From NCBI GenBank assembly GCA_003819815.1, contig RPQJ01000019.1, positions 1 through 45,847 of the forward strand: a stretch of 45,847 nt of DNA. Direction: 5' to 3'. The notes below the pieces were generated by a model that was not told where the DNA came from, made no database searches, and saw only the letters and a program-made list of their open reading frames with translations. The position numbers and the translations under genes are program-made. The stretch is from Lysobacterales bacterium (GTDB lineage: Bacteria > Pseudomonadota > Gammaproteobacteria > Steroidobacterales > Steroidobacteraceae). How positions within the stretch are numbered: the first letter of the stretch is position 1; each line of letters opens with the position of its first letter. Shown piece by piece: positions 26,001 to 39,147 of this stretch.

Positions 26001-27080
26001 CAGGTCGATGGCGCGGAACAGCCAGCCGTCGCCGTCCTGGCGCAGTCGCAGGCGGCCGCCGATCGACGCGTAGCGCGCCTCCGCGGGCAGCGCGGGCGCC
26101 GGCCGCTCGACGAAAGTCGTGTCGGCCATGGGCATGCTGAGCGGCGACGAGCCTGCGGGCCGGTAGGGTGCCGAAAGCTGCACCGCGACGATCGCCGGCG
26201 TCGCACGCGCCGGCAGCTCGAGCGCGACGTCCGAGAGCGCGAGATCGAGCCGCGCCTGCCGCAGCTGCCCGTGCGACACGTGCAGGGAGCCGTTTGCCGT
26301 TCCCGAGCCGGAAAGGGGACGCGCACGGCCGGCCGGCACGAACTCGGCGAGCCCCGCGAGCTCGAGCCGATCCACGTCCAGCGACAGGCGGGCCTCGAGG
26401 TCGGTGAACCGGTCGAGCGCGCCGCGCAGCCAGCCGTCGAATTCGATCCGCGATCCGATCTGGCCGGGCAGCTGCGCGTGGCCGCGGACGTCCACCGAGC
26501 GCTCACCGCGCTGCAGCGAGACCCTCACGTGCTCGAGCGTCCACGGCCCGCGGCCGGTCCTGAGGTCGCGGAAGTGCACCTTCGCGTCGATGATCTCGAG
26601 CTCGCCGGCGGGCAGGCGGTCGAAGTCGAACGGTGGCCGGTCGGCCGGGCGCTCGCGGAGCCCGAGCAGGCGGATGCGGCCGTCGGCGAGCCTCACCACC
26701 GTCACCGCGGGCTCCACGAAGGCCACCCGCCCCGCCACGAGCTCGCCCGTGCGGAACAGGCTCCAGGCGTCGAGCGCGACCGTCGCCTCGCGCGTCTCGA
26801 AGAGCGCCTGCGTCTCGTCGCGGTCGAGCACGCTGACGCCCTTCAGCACCACCTCGGGGCCGTACCAGCGCAGCCGCGCGTCGACCGCGTCCACGTCGAG
26901 ACGCAGCCCGGTCTGGCGCTCGATCCAGCCCTGGATCCGCGCGGCGTTGTCCGGCACGCGCGCCAGCGCGAACCGCAGCGCTCCGATCAGCAGCGCGGCG
27001 ACGATGACCAGCGCGCCGAGGACGCCTGCGATCACCCGCCACGGTCCGGCGGACCCGCCGCGTCCGCTCGCGCGGCTCAC
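23082..27080 (-). CDS. yhdP: AsmA-family envelope protein YhdP
   Basis: At 1332 residues this is the largest protein in the window. It has one N-terminal membrane helix (about 16-38) and a long periplasmic beta-rich body of the DUF3971/AsmA type. The C-terminal part contains the AsmA-like stretch [10 protein letters not shown]. YhdP helps carry phospholipid to the outer membrane with TamB and YdbH. E. coli YhdP is 1266 residues. The GTG start (27080) overlaps the rng stop as GTGA, and its own stop overlaps the amidase start the same way. The order maf-rng-yhdP-tldD is conserved. Confidence 0.9.
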   Translation of the reverse strand: MSRASGRGGSAGPWRVIAGVLGALVIVAALLIGALRFALARVPDNAARIQGWIERQTGLRLDVDAVDARLRWYGPEVVLKGVSVLDRDETQALFETREATVALDAWSLFRTGELVAGRVAFVEPAVTVVRLADGRIRLLGLRERPADRPPFDFDRLPAGELEIIDAKVHFRDLRTGRGPWTLEHVRVSLQRGERSVDVRGHAQLPGQIGSRIEFDGWLRGALDRFTDLEARLSLDVDRLELAGLAEFVPAGRARPLSGSGTANGSLHVSHGQLRQARLDLALSDVALELPARATPAIVAVQLSAPYRPAGSSPLSMPMADTTFVERPAPALPAEARYASIGGRLRLRQDGDGWLFRAIDLRLQRTPGEPVTPAGISGRWSGRAASAFDGLVDVNGLDLAAAWPLALAFAPPGLDPWSGLDPSGRIDRLRAGITRERAGSDPRWTVAAEFSGIAARPVSRWPGLAGLSGALSGTDQRGRLGLRSDAPSFEWPRLFREPITGRLVVADVDWRRDGEGWILASSDVAIDHEQANVRGSFEASLPMNGRSPVLAIDASVDRLDARLVRRVLPIGRLKPRTAVWLGAAFGQGTATQGRFVYRGPTRKFPFRNGEGEFYATATVDGIRLDYFPGFAPLTDAAGTVEFRNAGLRASLRKGAVGGLALDRAVLDIADVKEPVLDIDAAARGDLAKALAVLQGSPLGPRLGRQFMSITGQGRAEYALRLRLPTKDPESRDYRVRATLEAATVALPVLKSPATNVTGSFEIHNLDIRADSLRGNFLDGPFELSARPGPTGRGVTAAVLLSGTGRAAGARLPAFIGLPDTIRMSGTFPWKLEGRFERRAEGETWPGRFEVESDLRGLGIDAPAPFAKTPADPRPTFVTLDLPVPGRTALRLETGSARAALAFAMRRDGRWLLDRGLARFDGRPASLPPQPGLHFAGDWPEFDLAQWLALRPSQPGTTRLDEWLGAADVHLDRVRVLGFEFDDVVARLQPLERSWQVVVDGPMAAGTVVVPADFKGPDALTLDMRRLALRSAKSTPAAGRAREGDPRELPALVVRVDDFTWEGRRFGRLAADLAREPLGLRLERLTTESPDFQLRGSGSWFVEPDGSRTRLSLDFSSTDLAAAARALGYRPGVEAESASAVASVTWPGGPASDVIARTDGTVTVALDQGQLRGVEPGAGRMLGLLSIAELPRRLSLDFRDVTGEGLAFDTVRGDFEVRAGNAYTQNLLVKGASIDLGVVGRTGLASQDYDQTVIVSGNPSGAITVAGALAGGPVGAAGALVLSQLFKGQLQGLARVYYRVTGPWANPVVQRVSAASSPNLNAGAASGPQREATP

Positions 27081-28546
27081 ATCAGCACCACGTCGTACTG
27101 GTCCGGCTCGTACAGCGATTCGGTCTGGAGCCGGATGGGCTTGCCGACCAGCACTTCGAGCTCGCCGAGGGCGGCGGACTCTTCGTCGAGGAGGCGCTCG
27201 ATGACGTCCTGGTGCGCGAGCACGAGGAACTGCTGCAGGTCGAACTGGCCGGCCTGCCGCAGGATCTCGCGGAAGATCTCGTAGCATACGGTCTCGGGCG
27301 TCTTGAGGAAGCCGCGTCCCTCGCAGGCCGGGCACGGCATGCACAGCTGGTGCGCGAGGCTCTCGCGCGTGCGCTTGCGCGTCATCTCGACGAGACCGAG
27401 TGCCGAGACGGTCGACACGTGCGTCTTCGCGTGGTCCTTGGCGAGCGCCTTCTCGAGCGCCTGGAGCACCTGCCGGCGATGCTCCTCCTCCTCCATGTCG
27501 ATGAAGTCGATGATGATGATGCCGCCGAGGTTGCGGAGCCGCAGCTGGCGCGCGATCGCGACGGCGGCCTCGAGGTTCGTGCGGTAGATCGTCTCCTCGA
27601 GGTTGCGGTGCCCGACGTAGGCGCCCGTGTTGACGTCGATCGTCGTGAGCGCCTCGGTCTGGTCGATGATCAGGTAGCCGCCCGACTTGAGCGCGACCTT
27701 GCGCTCGAGCGAGCGCTGGATCTCCTCCTCGACGCCGTGCAGGTCGAAGATCGGCCGGCTGCCGTTGTAGCGCTCGACGCGCGCCTCGAGCCCCGGCATG
27801 AAGGTCGCGGCGAACTCGCGCATCTGCTCGCACGTGCGCTCGTTGTCGACGAGGACCCGGTCGACGCCTTCGCCGACGAGGTCGCGCATCAGCCTGAGCG
27901 GCAGCGGCAGGTCCTCGTGCACGAGCGTGCCCTGCGCCGCGCCGCGGGCCCTGGCGGTGAGCAGGTCCCAAAGCCTGCGCAGGAACAGCATGTCGGCCCT
28001 GAGCGCGTCGCCCGAGGCAGCCTCGGCCGCGGTGCGCACGATGTAACCGCCCGCGGCGCCGGGCTCCATGTACCCCTGCACCGCCTCGCGGAGGCGCTGG
28101 CGCTCGGCCTCGTTCTCGATGCGCGCCGAGACGCCGACTCCCCGGCCGAACGGCATGTACACCAGGTAGCGCGAAGGGATCGTGATGAAGGTCGTGAGGC
28201 GGGCGCCCTTGGTGCCGAGCGGGTCCTTGAGCACCTGCACGAGGATGTCCGCGCCCTCGCCGACGAGCTCGCGGATGCTGTCCGTGCGCAGCGCCTCGCC
28301 GGCGCCCTCGGCATCGGCCGGCTGCACGATGTCCGAGACGTGCAGGAACGCCGTGCGCTCGAGCCCGATGTCGATGAAGGCCGCCTGCATGCCCGGCAGC
28401 ACCCGCGACACGCGTCCCTTGTAGAGGTTGCCGGCGAGCCCGCGCCGGCTCGCGCGCTCGACGAAGAGCTCCTGGAGCACGCCGTTCTCCAGCAGCGCCG
28501 AGCGTGTCTCGCGCGGGCTCACGTTCACCACCATCTCCGTGCTCAC
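27077..28546 (-). CDS. rng: ribonuclease G
   Basis: This 489-residue endoribonuclease, the same length as E. coli RNase G, matures 16S rRNA 5' ends and decays some mRNAs. The S1 domain covers about 36-125. Metal-binding aspartates lie in Thr-Ile-Asp-Val-Asn-Thr-Gly (near 303) and Ile-Ile-Ile-Asp-Phe-Ile-Asp-Met (near 346). The zinc-link Cys-Met-Pro-Cys-Pro-Ala-Cys-Glu-Gly-Arg-Gly lies near 407. The GTG at 28546 has GGGAG upstream and overlaps the maf stop as GTGA. Confidence 0.95.
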   Translation of the reverse strand: MSTEMVVNVSPRETRSALLENGVLQELFVERASRRGLAGNLYKGRVSRVLPGMQAAFIDIGLERTAFLHVSDIVQPADAEGAGEALRTDSIRELVGEGADILVQVLKDPLGTKGARLTTFITIPSRYLVYMPFGRGVGVSARIENEAERQRLREAVQGYMEPGAAGGYIVRTAAEAASGDALRADMLFLRRLWDLLTARARGAAQGTLVHEDLPLPLRLMRDLVGEGVDRVLVDNERTCEQMREFAATFMPGLEARVERYNGSRPIFDLHGVEEEIQRSLERKVALKSGGYLIIDQTEALTTIDVNTGAYVGHRNLEETIYRTNLEAAVAIARQLRLRNLGGIIIIDFIDMEEEEHRRQVLQALEKALAKDHAKTHVSTVSALGLVEMTRKRTRESLAHQLCMPCPACEGRGFLKTPETVCYEIFREILRQAGQFDLQQFLVLAHQDVIERLLDEESAALGELEVLVGKPIRLQTESLYEPDQYDVVLM

Positions 28547-29154
28547 GGCGCGCCGCTCCCTGCAGTGGGACCTAGCACCGGCGCGAGCAGTTCCCACGTC
28601 TCGTAGAGCGGCAGGCCCATCACGCCCGAGTAGCTGCCGGAGATGTGGCGGATGAACACGGCCGCCCGGCCCTGCACGGCGTAGCCGCCGGCCTTGTCGG
28701 CCGGCTCGCCGGTGCTCCAGTACCAGTCGATCTCGTCGCGCGTGAGCGGGCGCAGGCTCACGTCGCTCGTGCTCACCCGCGCCGAGGCGCCGCCGGCGTG
28801 CAGCACGGCGACGGCCGTGTGCACCTGGTGCGTGCGGCCCGAGAGCGCGCCCAGCATCTCGTGCAGCTCCGGCGCGCCGCCGGGCTTGCCGAATATGCGG
28901 CCGTCGAGGGCAACCGTCGTGTCGGCCGCGAGCACGGGCCTCGGATCGGCGGAGCCGAGACCGCGTCGCAGCGCGGCGGCCTTGCGTTCCGCGAGCCGCA
29001 GCACGTAAGCGGCCGGCGCTTCGCCGGGCAGCGGCGACTCGTCGACGTGCACGGGCCGCACCTCGTGCGCGACGCCGATCTGCCGGAGCAGTTCGCTGCG
29101 GCGCGGCGAGGCAGAGGCGAGCAGTACGGACGGCACGGTCGGGACGACGTGCAT
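28543..29154 (-). CDS. maf: Maf-family nucleotide pyrophosphatase
   Basis: This 203-residue housecleaning enzyme hydrolyses non-canonical or pyrimidine NTPs. The signature Ser-Ala-Ser-Pro-Arg-Arg lies at residues 13-18, Asp-Thr-Thr-Val near 81 is the metal and base site, and Asp-Lys-Ala-Gly-Gly-Tyr-Ala-Val-Gln-Gly lies in the C-terminal half. The last motif places it near YhdE (dTTP/UTP type). The gene sits directly upstream of rng, as in E. coli, with a GTGA overlap. It starts 8 bases after the OsmC-like gene. Confidence 0.93.
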   Translation of the reverse strand: MHVVPTVPSVLLASASPRRSELLRQIGVAHEVRPVHVDESPLPGEAPAAYVLRLAERKAAALRRGLGSADPRPVLAADTTVALDGRIFGKPGGAPELHEMLGALSGRTHQVHTAVAVLHAGGASARVSTSDVSLRPLTRDEIDWYWSTGEPADKAGGYAVQGRAAVFIRHISGSYSGVMGLPLYETWELLAPVLGPTAGSGAP

Positions 29155-29162
29155 CGTCGCGA

Positions 29163-29597
29163 TCAGGCGCTCGTGACCGTCACTTCGCAGTGGCGCTCGG
29201 CGACGAGCGAATTGCTGATCAGGCACACCTGCTCGGCGCGCTCCGCGAGCTGCCGGCCCTTGGCCTCGTCGCTGCCGGCCGGGACCACCAGCTTCGCCCT
29301 GACGACGATCCGCGTGAAGCGCGTCTTGCCTTCGACGCGGTCCAGCATCCCTTCGGCCTCGCACTCGAGCGACGTCCAGGCGTACTTGTTGGCACGGGCG
29401 ACGCCGCGGAAGCTGAGCAGATAGCAGTCGGCGATGGCCGCGCACAGCAGGGTCTCGGGGGACCACCGGCCGCCGGGGCCGTCGAACTCCGGCGGCGGCG
29501 CCGTGGCGAGCGACGGAAGCCCTTCGGAGGTCACCGGGACGTCACCCTCCGGAAGGGAACTGGCCTGGACCTTGTAGACGTGCGGATACGGGTGCAT
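29163..29597 (-). CDS. OsmC-family peroxide reductase-like protein
   Basis: This 144-residue protein has the two OsmC/Ohr reactive cysteines: Cys58 in Ala-Ile-Ala-Asp-Cys-Tyr-Leu and Cys125 in Gln-Val-Cys-Leu-Ile-Ser-Asn. The family reduces organic hydroperoxides. Pro-Glu-Thr-Leu-Leu-Cys-Ala-Ala near 47-54 is typical of the OsmC/YhfA group. AGGAA precedes the ATG. It may lead the maf-rng-yhdP run; 91 bases without a gene lie between it and rlmH. Confidence 0.87.
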   Translation of the reverse strand: MHPYPHVYKVQASSLPEGDVPVTSEGLPSLATAPPPEFDGPGGRWSPETLLCAAIADCYLLSFRGVARANKYAWTSLECEAEGMLDRVEGKTRFTRIVVRAKLVVPAGSDEAKGRQLAERAEQVCLISNSLVAERHCEVTVTSA

Positions 29598-29688
29598 GAG
29601 GCGCTTTCCTGATCGAGGGTCAATCCCGCATTCAATCGCGCCGCAGGGCCGGTGTCCACCGAGCGGAAGCCGGTTTCGGGCCGTGGAG

Positions 29689-30153
29689 TCAGGCCCGGTG
29701 GTAGGGCTGCCCCTTGATCACCGTGACGGCCCGGTAGAGCGCCTCGGCGGCGACCAGGCGGGCGAGCGCGTGCGGCAGCGTGAGCGGCGACAGGGACCAC
29801 CGGAGACAGGCCCGCTGGTCGACGACCGGGGCGAGACCGTCCGGCCCGCCGATACAGAATGCAAGCGGCTCGCCATGCACGGCGCGTTCCTCGAGCCACC
29901 TGGCGAGCTGATCGGTCGTGAGCGGCCGGCCTGCGACCTGAAGGGCAACGATCGCGGTGCGCGCGCCGGCGGCGGCGAGCATCCGCTCCCCTTCCACGGC
30001 GACCGCCCGGCTCACGTCGGGCCCCGCGCTCCGCCGCCCGAGCTCGACCTCGACGAGTTCGAGCCGGTAGTCGCCGCGGAGACGGCCCGCATACTCGTCG
30101 CAGCCCGCCTGCACCCACGCCGGCATGCGCGTGCCGGCCGCCACGAGCTTCAT
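29689..30153 (-). CDS. rlmH: 23S rRNA pseudouridine-1915 methyltransferase RlmH
   Basis: This 154-residue SPOUT methyltransferase modifies pseudouridine 1915 in helix 69 of 23S rRNA. It starts Met-Lys-Leu-Val-Ala-Ala-Gly-Thr-Arg-Met-Pro-Trp-like and ends Gly-Gln-Pro-Tyr-His-Arg-Ala, both diagnostic, and has the knot motif Ile-Gly-Gly-Pro-Asp-Gly near 102 and Leu-Ser-Pro-Leu-Thr-Leu-Pro-His-Ala near 122. A GTG two codons earlier is possible, but ATG 30153 matches the family. It follows rsfS by 24 bases, the normal neighbour. Confidence 0.96.
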   Translation of the reverse strand: MKLVAAGTRMPAWVQAGCDEYAGRLRGDYRLELVEVELGRRSAGPDVSRAVAVEGERMLAAAGARTAIVALQVAGRPLTTDQLARWLEERAVHGEPLAFCIGGPDGLAPVVDQRACLRWSLSPLTLPHALARLVAAEALYRAVTVIKGQPYHRA

Positions 30154-30177
30154 GAGCACCGACGGGGCCCCGGGGCG

Positions 30178-30624
30178 TCAGGCTGCGGCGCCGCCCGACT
30201 CCCAGAGCTTCTCGAGCGCGTAGAACTGCCTCACCCGCGGCAGCATCACGTGCAGTACCACGTCCTGGAGGTCGAGCAGCACCCACTCCCCGTCGCGCTC
30301 GCCCTCGACCCCGTACGGGCGGAACCCCGCTTCCTTGCAGCGTTCGACCACCCGGTCGGCGATCGACTTCACGTGCCGGTCCGAGGTCCCGCTCGCGACC
30401 ACCATCGTGTCGGTGATGTCCGTGAGCTTCCGCACGTCGAGCGACTTCACGTCGACGGCCTTCATGTCTGCGAGCGCGGACAGCACGATCTCCTGGAGCG
30501 TCGGCTTCTTCTTCGCCCGAGCGGCCGGACGGGTCTTCCGGGCTGCAGCGGCGGGCCGGGGCTTCGCGCCGGCCGTTCGGGAAGCGGTCGCGGTGCGTCG
30601 TGGGGTCTTGCGCTTCACTGTCAT
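30178..30624 (-). CDS. rsfS: ribosome silencing factor with basic N-terminal extension
   Basis: This 148-residue protein binds L14 and blocks subunit joining when nutrients are low. The RsfS core starts near residue 44 (Thr-Leu-Gln-Glu-Ile-Val) and includes [14 protein letters not shown] and [14 protein letters not shown]. Normal length is about 105. The extra 43 N-terminal residues are Lys/Arg/Ala/Pro-rich. ATG 30624 is favoured by an AGAGG site; a GTG at 30630 would add two residues and overlap the nadD stop. Confidence 0.93.
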   Translation of the reverse strand: MTVKRKTPRRTATASRTAGAKPRPAAAARKTRPAARAKKKPTLQEIVLSALADMKAVDVKSLDVRKLTDITDTMVVASGTSDRHVKSIADRVVERCKEAGFRPYGVEGERDGEWVLLDLQDVVLHVMLPRVRQFYALEKLWESGGAAA

Positions 30625-30626
30625 GC

Positions 30627-31274
30627 TCACCTCTCGGTAGTACGGGCGTAACACGCCGTGACGCGAACGATTTCGCGCACGGGATCGGGCAACAGGTACC
30701 GGGGATCGCGGCCGGACGCGAGCAGCTCGCGCAGGGCCGTCGAGGAGATCTCGAGGGGCGTCACCGGCTGGACGAGGATGCGGCCTGCGCACTCGGTGCG
30801 CAGCGCGGCTGCGTCGTCGGCGCCACGTTCGGCGAGCAGCCCGGCGAGCACGCCCCCGGCCGGCGCCGGCCAGCCAGGCCGGTGCGCGACGACGAGATGC
30901 GACAGCTCCAGCAGGTCGCGCCAGCGATGCCAGGTCGGCAGGCCGAGGAACGCATCCATGCCGACCAGCAGGCAGATCGGGCGCGCGGGCATCTCCGCCC
31001 GGAGTTCCTCGAGCGTCGTGACCGTGTACGAGGGGCCGCTGCGCCTGAGCTCCCGGTCGTCGACGAGAAAGCCTGCCTGGTCGGCCGTCGCGGCGCGCAC
31101 CAGCTCGAGCCTTCGCATCGGGTCGCAGGCAGGCATCCCGCGGTGCGGCGGATCGCCCGCCGGCACGAAACGCACCTCGCCGAGCTCGAGACTCTGCATG
31201 AGCTCGAACGCCGTCCGCAGGTGGCCGAAGTGGATCGGGTCGAACGTGCCGCCGAAGACACCTAGCGGACTCAT
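30627..31274 (-). CDS. nadD: nicotinate-nucleotide adenylyltransferase
   Basis: This 215-residue enzyme makes deamido-NAD from nicotinate mononucleotide and ATP. The nucleotidyltransferase signature [11 protein letters not shown] is at residues 8-18, and the C-terminal Ile-Ser-Ser-Thr motif is in place. The reading frame extends upstream, but ATG 31274 overlaps the holA stop as ATGA and begins the family N terminus. The order holA-nadD-rsfS-rlmH matches E. coli and relatives. Confidence 0.95.
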   Translation of the reverse strand: MSPLGVFGGTFDPIHFGHLRTAFELMQSLELGEVRFVPAGDPPHRGMPACDPMRRLELVRAATADQAGFLVDDRELRRSGPSYTVTTLEELRAEMPARPICLLVGMDAFLGLPTWHRWRDLLELSHLVVAHRPGWPAPAGGVLAGLLAERGADDAAALRTECAGRILVQPVTPLEISSTALRELLASGRDPRYLLPDPVREIVRVTACYARTTER

Positions 31275-32281
31275 GCGGCCAGCGGAACGCCGGCAATCCT
31301 CGCGACCAGCGATTCGAACAGCAGCCACGGGTCGCCCCGGGCTCCGCCCTTCGCCGTGCGATCGAGCACCGCGGCATCCGCGAGGCAGCGGTCGATGTCG
31401 GGGCGGCGAAGTCGTCGCAGCGCGGCGCGGACCGCGTCCTGGCGGCTGCCCCAGCTCTGCTCGGCCCGCAGCGCGGCGTCGACGGAGCCGAGCCGCGCGG
31501 CGCTTTCCTCGACGCGGGACAGGAGCCGCAGCTCCTGCACGAGCACCCAGACGAGCAGCGGCGGCTCATGGCCCTCGGCCCGCAGTCCCGCGAGAACCTT
31601 GAGCGCCCTGGCCGCATCGCCGTAGAGCGCGCCCGTCACCAGATCGTAGACGTCGTAGCGCGCGCTGTCGGCCACGGCCTCGGCGACGCTCGCCACGTCG
31701 AGCGTCGCGCCCGGCGCCAGGAGCGCGATGCGCTCGATCTCCTGCTGGGCGGCGAGCAGGTTGCCCTCCACGCGATCCGCGAGCAGCGCGGCGGCGTCCT
31801 GTTCGATGCGGACGCCGCGGCTCTCGAGCCGGTCGGCGATCCAGCGCGGGAGCGCGGCGCGGGCGACGGGCTGCGCGACGACCACCACGCCGTGGCGCTC
31901 GAACGCCTGGACCCAGACGTTGCCGAGCGACTTGCGCTCGAGCAGGCCGGTCACGAGCAGAAGGCTGTCGGCGGGCGGCTGGGCGGCGAGCGAGGCAAGC
32001 ACGTTCGCCGCGGCGGCGTCGGGGGCGGACGAGAACCGGAGCTCGATGAGCCGGCGCGTCGCGAAGAGCGAGAGGTTGGCGGCGTCGGCGAGCAGCGCGT
32101 TCCAGTCGAACCCGCGCTCGACGAAGTGCACCTCGCGGTCGCCGTAGCCTGCCGCGCGCGCCGCGGCCCGGATGGCGTCGCAGGCCTCGCCGACCAGGAG
32201 AGGCTCGCTGCCGGTGACGAGATAGGTGCTTTGCAGCCCGCGCCGCAGCTGCGCCGCGAGGCCTTCGGGCCCGAGCCTCAC
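31271..32281 (-). CDS. holA: DNA polymerase III delta subunit
   Basis: This 336-residue clamp-loader subunit opens the beta sliding clamp. It has the N-terminal [10 protein letters not shown] block near 20-30, an Ile-Glu-Leu-Arg-Phe segment near 79, and a helical C-terminal collar domain with [10 protein letters not shown] near 245. The GTG start at 32281 is the best family fit, but the ribosome site is weak. In relatives lptE lies just upstream; here a 3.7-kb block on the other strand separates them, so holA must now have its own promoter. Confidence 0.92.
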   Translation of the reverse strand: MRLGPEGLAAQLRRGLQSTYLVTGSEPLLVGEACDAIRAAARAAGYGDREVHFVERGFDWNALLADAANLSLFATRRLIELRFSSAPDAAAANVLASLAAQPPADSLLLVTGLLERKSLGNVWVQAFERHGVVVVAQPVARAALPRWIADRLESRGVRIEQDAAALLADRVEGNLLAAQQEIERIALLAPGATLDVASVAEAVADSARYDVYDLVTGALYGDAARALKVLAGLRAEGHEPPLLVWVLVQELRLLSRVEESAARLGSVDAALRAEQSWGSRQDAVRAALRRLRRPDIDRCLADAAVLDRTAKGGARGDPWLLFESLVARIAGVPLAA

Positions 32282-32378
32282 CGGGCTCGCAGCCGGGCCG
32301 CGGGACCCGCGTGGCGGACGGCCCGAAGAGGACTCGATACGGACGTGCCGATATGCATGTCGCGGCGATTATGCCGCC

Positions 32379-32405
32379 TTGACCGCAGCGGTGCTACCCG
32401 ATAGT
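32379..32405 (+). promoter_or_regulatory. possible promoter for the receptor operon
   Basis: TTGACC (32379-32384, five of six) and GATAGT (32400-32405) are spaced by 15 bases in the 158-base divergent region between holA and the small exported protein gene. The region is visibly less G+C-rich than its flanks. I saw no clear Zur- or Fur-type palindrome. On the minus strand CATAAT (32374-32369) could serve holA. Confidence 0.35.
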
Positions 32406-32439
32406 TTCGCCTGAAACCCGCCAGCCGAAGCCCGTTCCC

Positions 32440-32778
32440 TTGTCACCCGTTCCCCACACAGCGCGCCTGCTGCCGCACCCCGGCGCACCGCCGACGGCCC
32501 GTGCCGCCCGGCTGTGGGCCGTGGTACTCGTGCTCGCGGTCGCACTGTCTGCGTTCGTGCACGTGGCGCATTCGCACGATGCGCAGGGATCCGGGGCCTC
32601 GAAGCCCTGCCTCTGCTGGAGCGGGCACGATCGCGCGGCTCCGCCGCCCGCCGCGTCGACCCAGCAGCTGCCCTTCCTGCGACCTGCCGTCCCCGCAGTC
32701 GCGGCCGTCTCCCTCGAATTCACGGCCTGCACCGCCCGTCCCTTCCAGGCGCGCGCACCCCCCGAGCTCCGAGCCTGA
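32440..32778 (+). CDS. small exported Cys/His-containing protein (DUF2946-like)
   Basis: This protein of up to 112 residues has an N-terminal hydrophobic segment (about 23-42), then His-Val-Ala-His-Ser-His-Asp and a Cys-Leu-Cys pair near 57-59, then a Pro/Ala-rich tail. The pattern resembles DUF2946-type proteins found beside metal-linked TonB receptors. The TTG at 32440 gives the longest form and lacks a ribosome site, so the true start may be later. It lies 87 bases before the ZnuD-like receptor. A metal-related periplasmic role is an inference from context and residues. Confidence 0.6.
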   Translation: MSPVPHTARLLPHPGAPPTARAARLWAVVLVLAVALSAFVHVAHSHDAQGSGASKPCLCWSGHDRAAPPPAASTQQLPFLRPAVPAVAAVSLEFTACTARPFQARAPPELRA

Positions 32779-32865
32779 CGCACCGGGCCGCGCGGCCCTC
32801 GAACCATTCCAGCCTGTTCCGCCCGGAGCCGAGACGGCCCCGGGCCCTGCGTTACGGAGCCTTCG

Positions 32866-34941
32866 ATGAACGTCTCTTCTTCACGCCTGTCCCTGGCGGT
32901 CGCGTCGCTGCTCGCGGCGTCCACCGCCTCCGCCGAATCCATGTCACCGCACGCCGAGCTCGAGGAGATCGTCGTGACCGCCAACCCGTTGCGCGTCGGC
33001 GCCACCGACCTCGTGCAGGCCGCCGTGGTGCTCGCCGGCGACGACCTCGCCCGACGCATCTCGAGCAGCCTCGGCGAGACGCTCGCCACGCAGCCCGGCG
33101 TCACTGCGAGCTTCTTCGGGCCGCGCGCCAGCCGGCCGATCATCCGCGGACTTTCGGGCGAGCGCGTGCTGATGCTGCAGAACGGCGTGAGCGCGCTCGA
33201 CGTGAGCAACCTGAGCCCGGACCACTCGGTCGGCATCGAAGAAATCCTGGCCGACCAGGTCGAGGTGCTCAAGGGCCCGTCGACGCTGCTCTACGGCAGC
33301 GGTGCGGTCGGCGGCGTCGTGAACGTCGTCGACGGGCGCATCCCGGCGGCGCGGGATGAAGGCTGGTCCGGCGCGGCCGAGGTACGCGGCGAGACCGCCG
33401 ACGACGAGTTGAGCGGCGCAGCCCGCGTCGATGGCCAGGTCGGCGCGGTCGGCCTGCACGCGCACGGCTACCTGCGCGAGACCGACGACTACGACGTGCC
33501 GGGCTACGCGTGGTCGCGGGCCGCGCGGCAGGAGGCGATCGCCGAGGGCGAGGAGCCTGACCTGACCCGCGGCACGGTGCCGAACTCGGACAGCGAGACC
33601 GAGGGTGGTGCACTCGGCGCGTCGTGGCACGGCGACGGCGTCACGGTGGGCTTCGCGTGGGGCCGGCACGAGACGAACTACGGCCTGCCGGGGCCGGGAG
33701 AGCACCACGAGGAGGAGGAGCCCGAGGCGACTCCGTCGGGTGCCGCGCCGCTCGCGCTGGACCCCGGCGCCGAGGAGGCGATCCGCATCGACCAGGAGCA
33801 GGACCGCTACGACTTCAAGGCGGAGTGGACGGAACTGGACGGCCTGCTCGACCAGGTGCTGCTGCGGGCCGCGTACAACGACTACACGCACGTCGAGCTC
33901 GAGGGCAGCGAGGTCGGCACCCGCTTCGACCAGGAAGGGATCGATGCGCGGCTGCACCTCGGCCACCGGGCGATCGGGGGGTGGGAAGGCACGCTCGGCG
34001 CGCAGTACACCCACAGCGATCTCGAAGCGGCCGGCGCCGAGGCGTACGTGCCGCCGTCGACGACGTCGGCGCAGTCGCTGTTCCTCGTCGAGCGCAAGCG
34101 CTACGACCTGCTGACCGTCGATCTCGGCGGCCGCATCGAGCTGCAGGAGATCGACACCGAGGCGAATCTCCGCGACTACGACGGCACGGCATACACGCTC
34201 GCAGGCGGCCTCCTGTGGTCGTTCAGCAACGAGCTCACCGGCGCCGCGCAGCTCACGCGCTCGCAGCGCCACCCGCAGGCCGCGGAGCTGTACGCCGACG
34301 GCCCGCACCTCGCGGTGCGGCGCTACGAGATCGGCGACGATCGCCTCGGCCGGGAGACCGCCACGACGCTCGACCTGGGCCTGCGCTCGGAAGGCAGGCT
34401 GCACTGGCACGTGTCCGCGTTCTGGAGCGACTTCGACGACTACGTCTACGCCGCCCCGACCGGCCAGGAGCTGGACGACCTGCCGGTGTTCGTCTACGTG
34501 CAGGAGGACGCGGAGTTCTACGGCTTCGAGGCCGAGCTGGAGTTCCCGCTGATCGAGACCGGCGACGGCGGCCTGCACGCCCGCGTCGGCGGCGACTGGG
34601 TGCGCGGCAAGCTGAGCGACGGCGGCAACCTGCCGCAGATCCCGCCGCTCAGGCTGCTCGCGGGACTCGAGTACGACGCGGGACCGCTCCACGCCGGGCT
34701 CGACGTGCAGTGGTTCGACGAGCAGGACGACGTCGCGACCGACGAGACGACGACCGAGGGCGGCACGCTGCTCGGCGCCGAGGTGAGCTATCGCTGGGAA
34801 CTCGGCGGTCCCGACGTGATGGTGTTCCTGCGCGGATCGAACCTGCTGGACGAGGAACTGCGCAGGCACGTCTCCCCCCTCAAGGACTACGCCCCCCTGC
34901 CCGGGGTGTCGTTCCTGCTCGGCGTGCGGGCCGGCTTCTGA
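32866..34941 (+). CDS. TonB-dependent receptor, ZnuD-like
   Basis: This 691-residue outer-membrane receptor starts with a signal peptide (about 1-23, Ala-Ser-Ala before the cut) and a TonB box Glu-Glu-Ile-Val-Val-Thr-Ala near 33-39. The plug domain (about 45-160) holds Arg-Gly-Leu-Ser-Gly-Glu-Arg-Val and Leu-Tyr-Gly-Ser-Gly-Ala-Val-Gly-Gly-Val, and the barrel ends in Phe. The segment Arg-His-Pro-Gln-Ala-Ala-Glu-Leu-Tyr-Ala-Asp-Gly-Pro-His and the end block His-Val-Ser-Pro-Leu-Lys-Asp-Tyr-Ala-Pro resemble the zinc receptor ZnuD. A His-His-Glu-Glu-Glu-Glu loop lies at 280-285. Substrate is inferred. GGAG precedes the ATG. Confidence 0.88.
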   Translation: MNVSSSRLSLAVASLLAASTASAESMSPHAELEEIVVTANPLRVGATDLVQAAVVLAGDDLARRISSSLGETLATQPGVTASFFGPRASRPIIRGLSGERVLMLQNGVSALDVSNLSPDHSVGIEEILADQVEVLKGPSTLLYGSGAVGGVVNVVDGRIPAARDEGWSGAAEVRGETADDELSGAARVDGQVGAVGLHAHGYLRETDDYDVPGYAWSRAARQEAIAEGEEPDLTRGTVPNSDSETEGGALGASWHGDGVTVGFAWGRHETNYGLPGPGEHHEEEEPEATPSGAAPLALDPGAEEAIRIDQEQDRYDFKAEWTELDGLLDQVLLRAAYNDYTHVELEGSEVGTRFDQEGIDARLHLGHRAIGGWEGTLGAQYTHSDLEAAGAEAYVPPSTTSAQSLFLVERKRYDLLTVDLGGRIELQEIDTEANLRDYDGTAYTLAGGLLWSFSNELTGAAQLTRSQRHPQAAELYADGPHLAVRRYEIGDDRLGRETATTLDLGLRSEGRLHWHVSAFWSDFDDYVYAAPTGQELDDLPVFVYVQEDAEFYGFEAELEFPLIETGDGGLHARVGGDWVRGKLSDGGNLPQIPPLRLLAGLEYDAGPLHAGLDVQWFDEQDDVATDETTTEGGTLLGAEVSYRWELGGPDVMVFLRGSNLLDEELRRHVSPLKDYAPLPGVSFLLGVRAGF

Positions 34942-39147
<4,206 letters not shown>

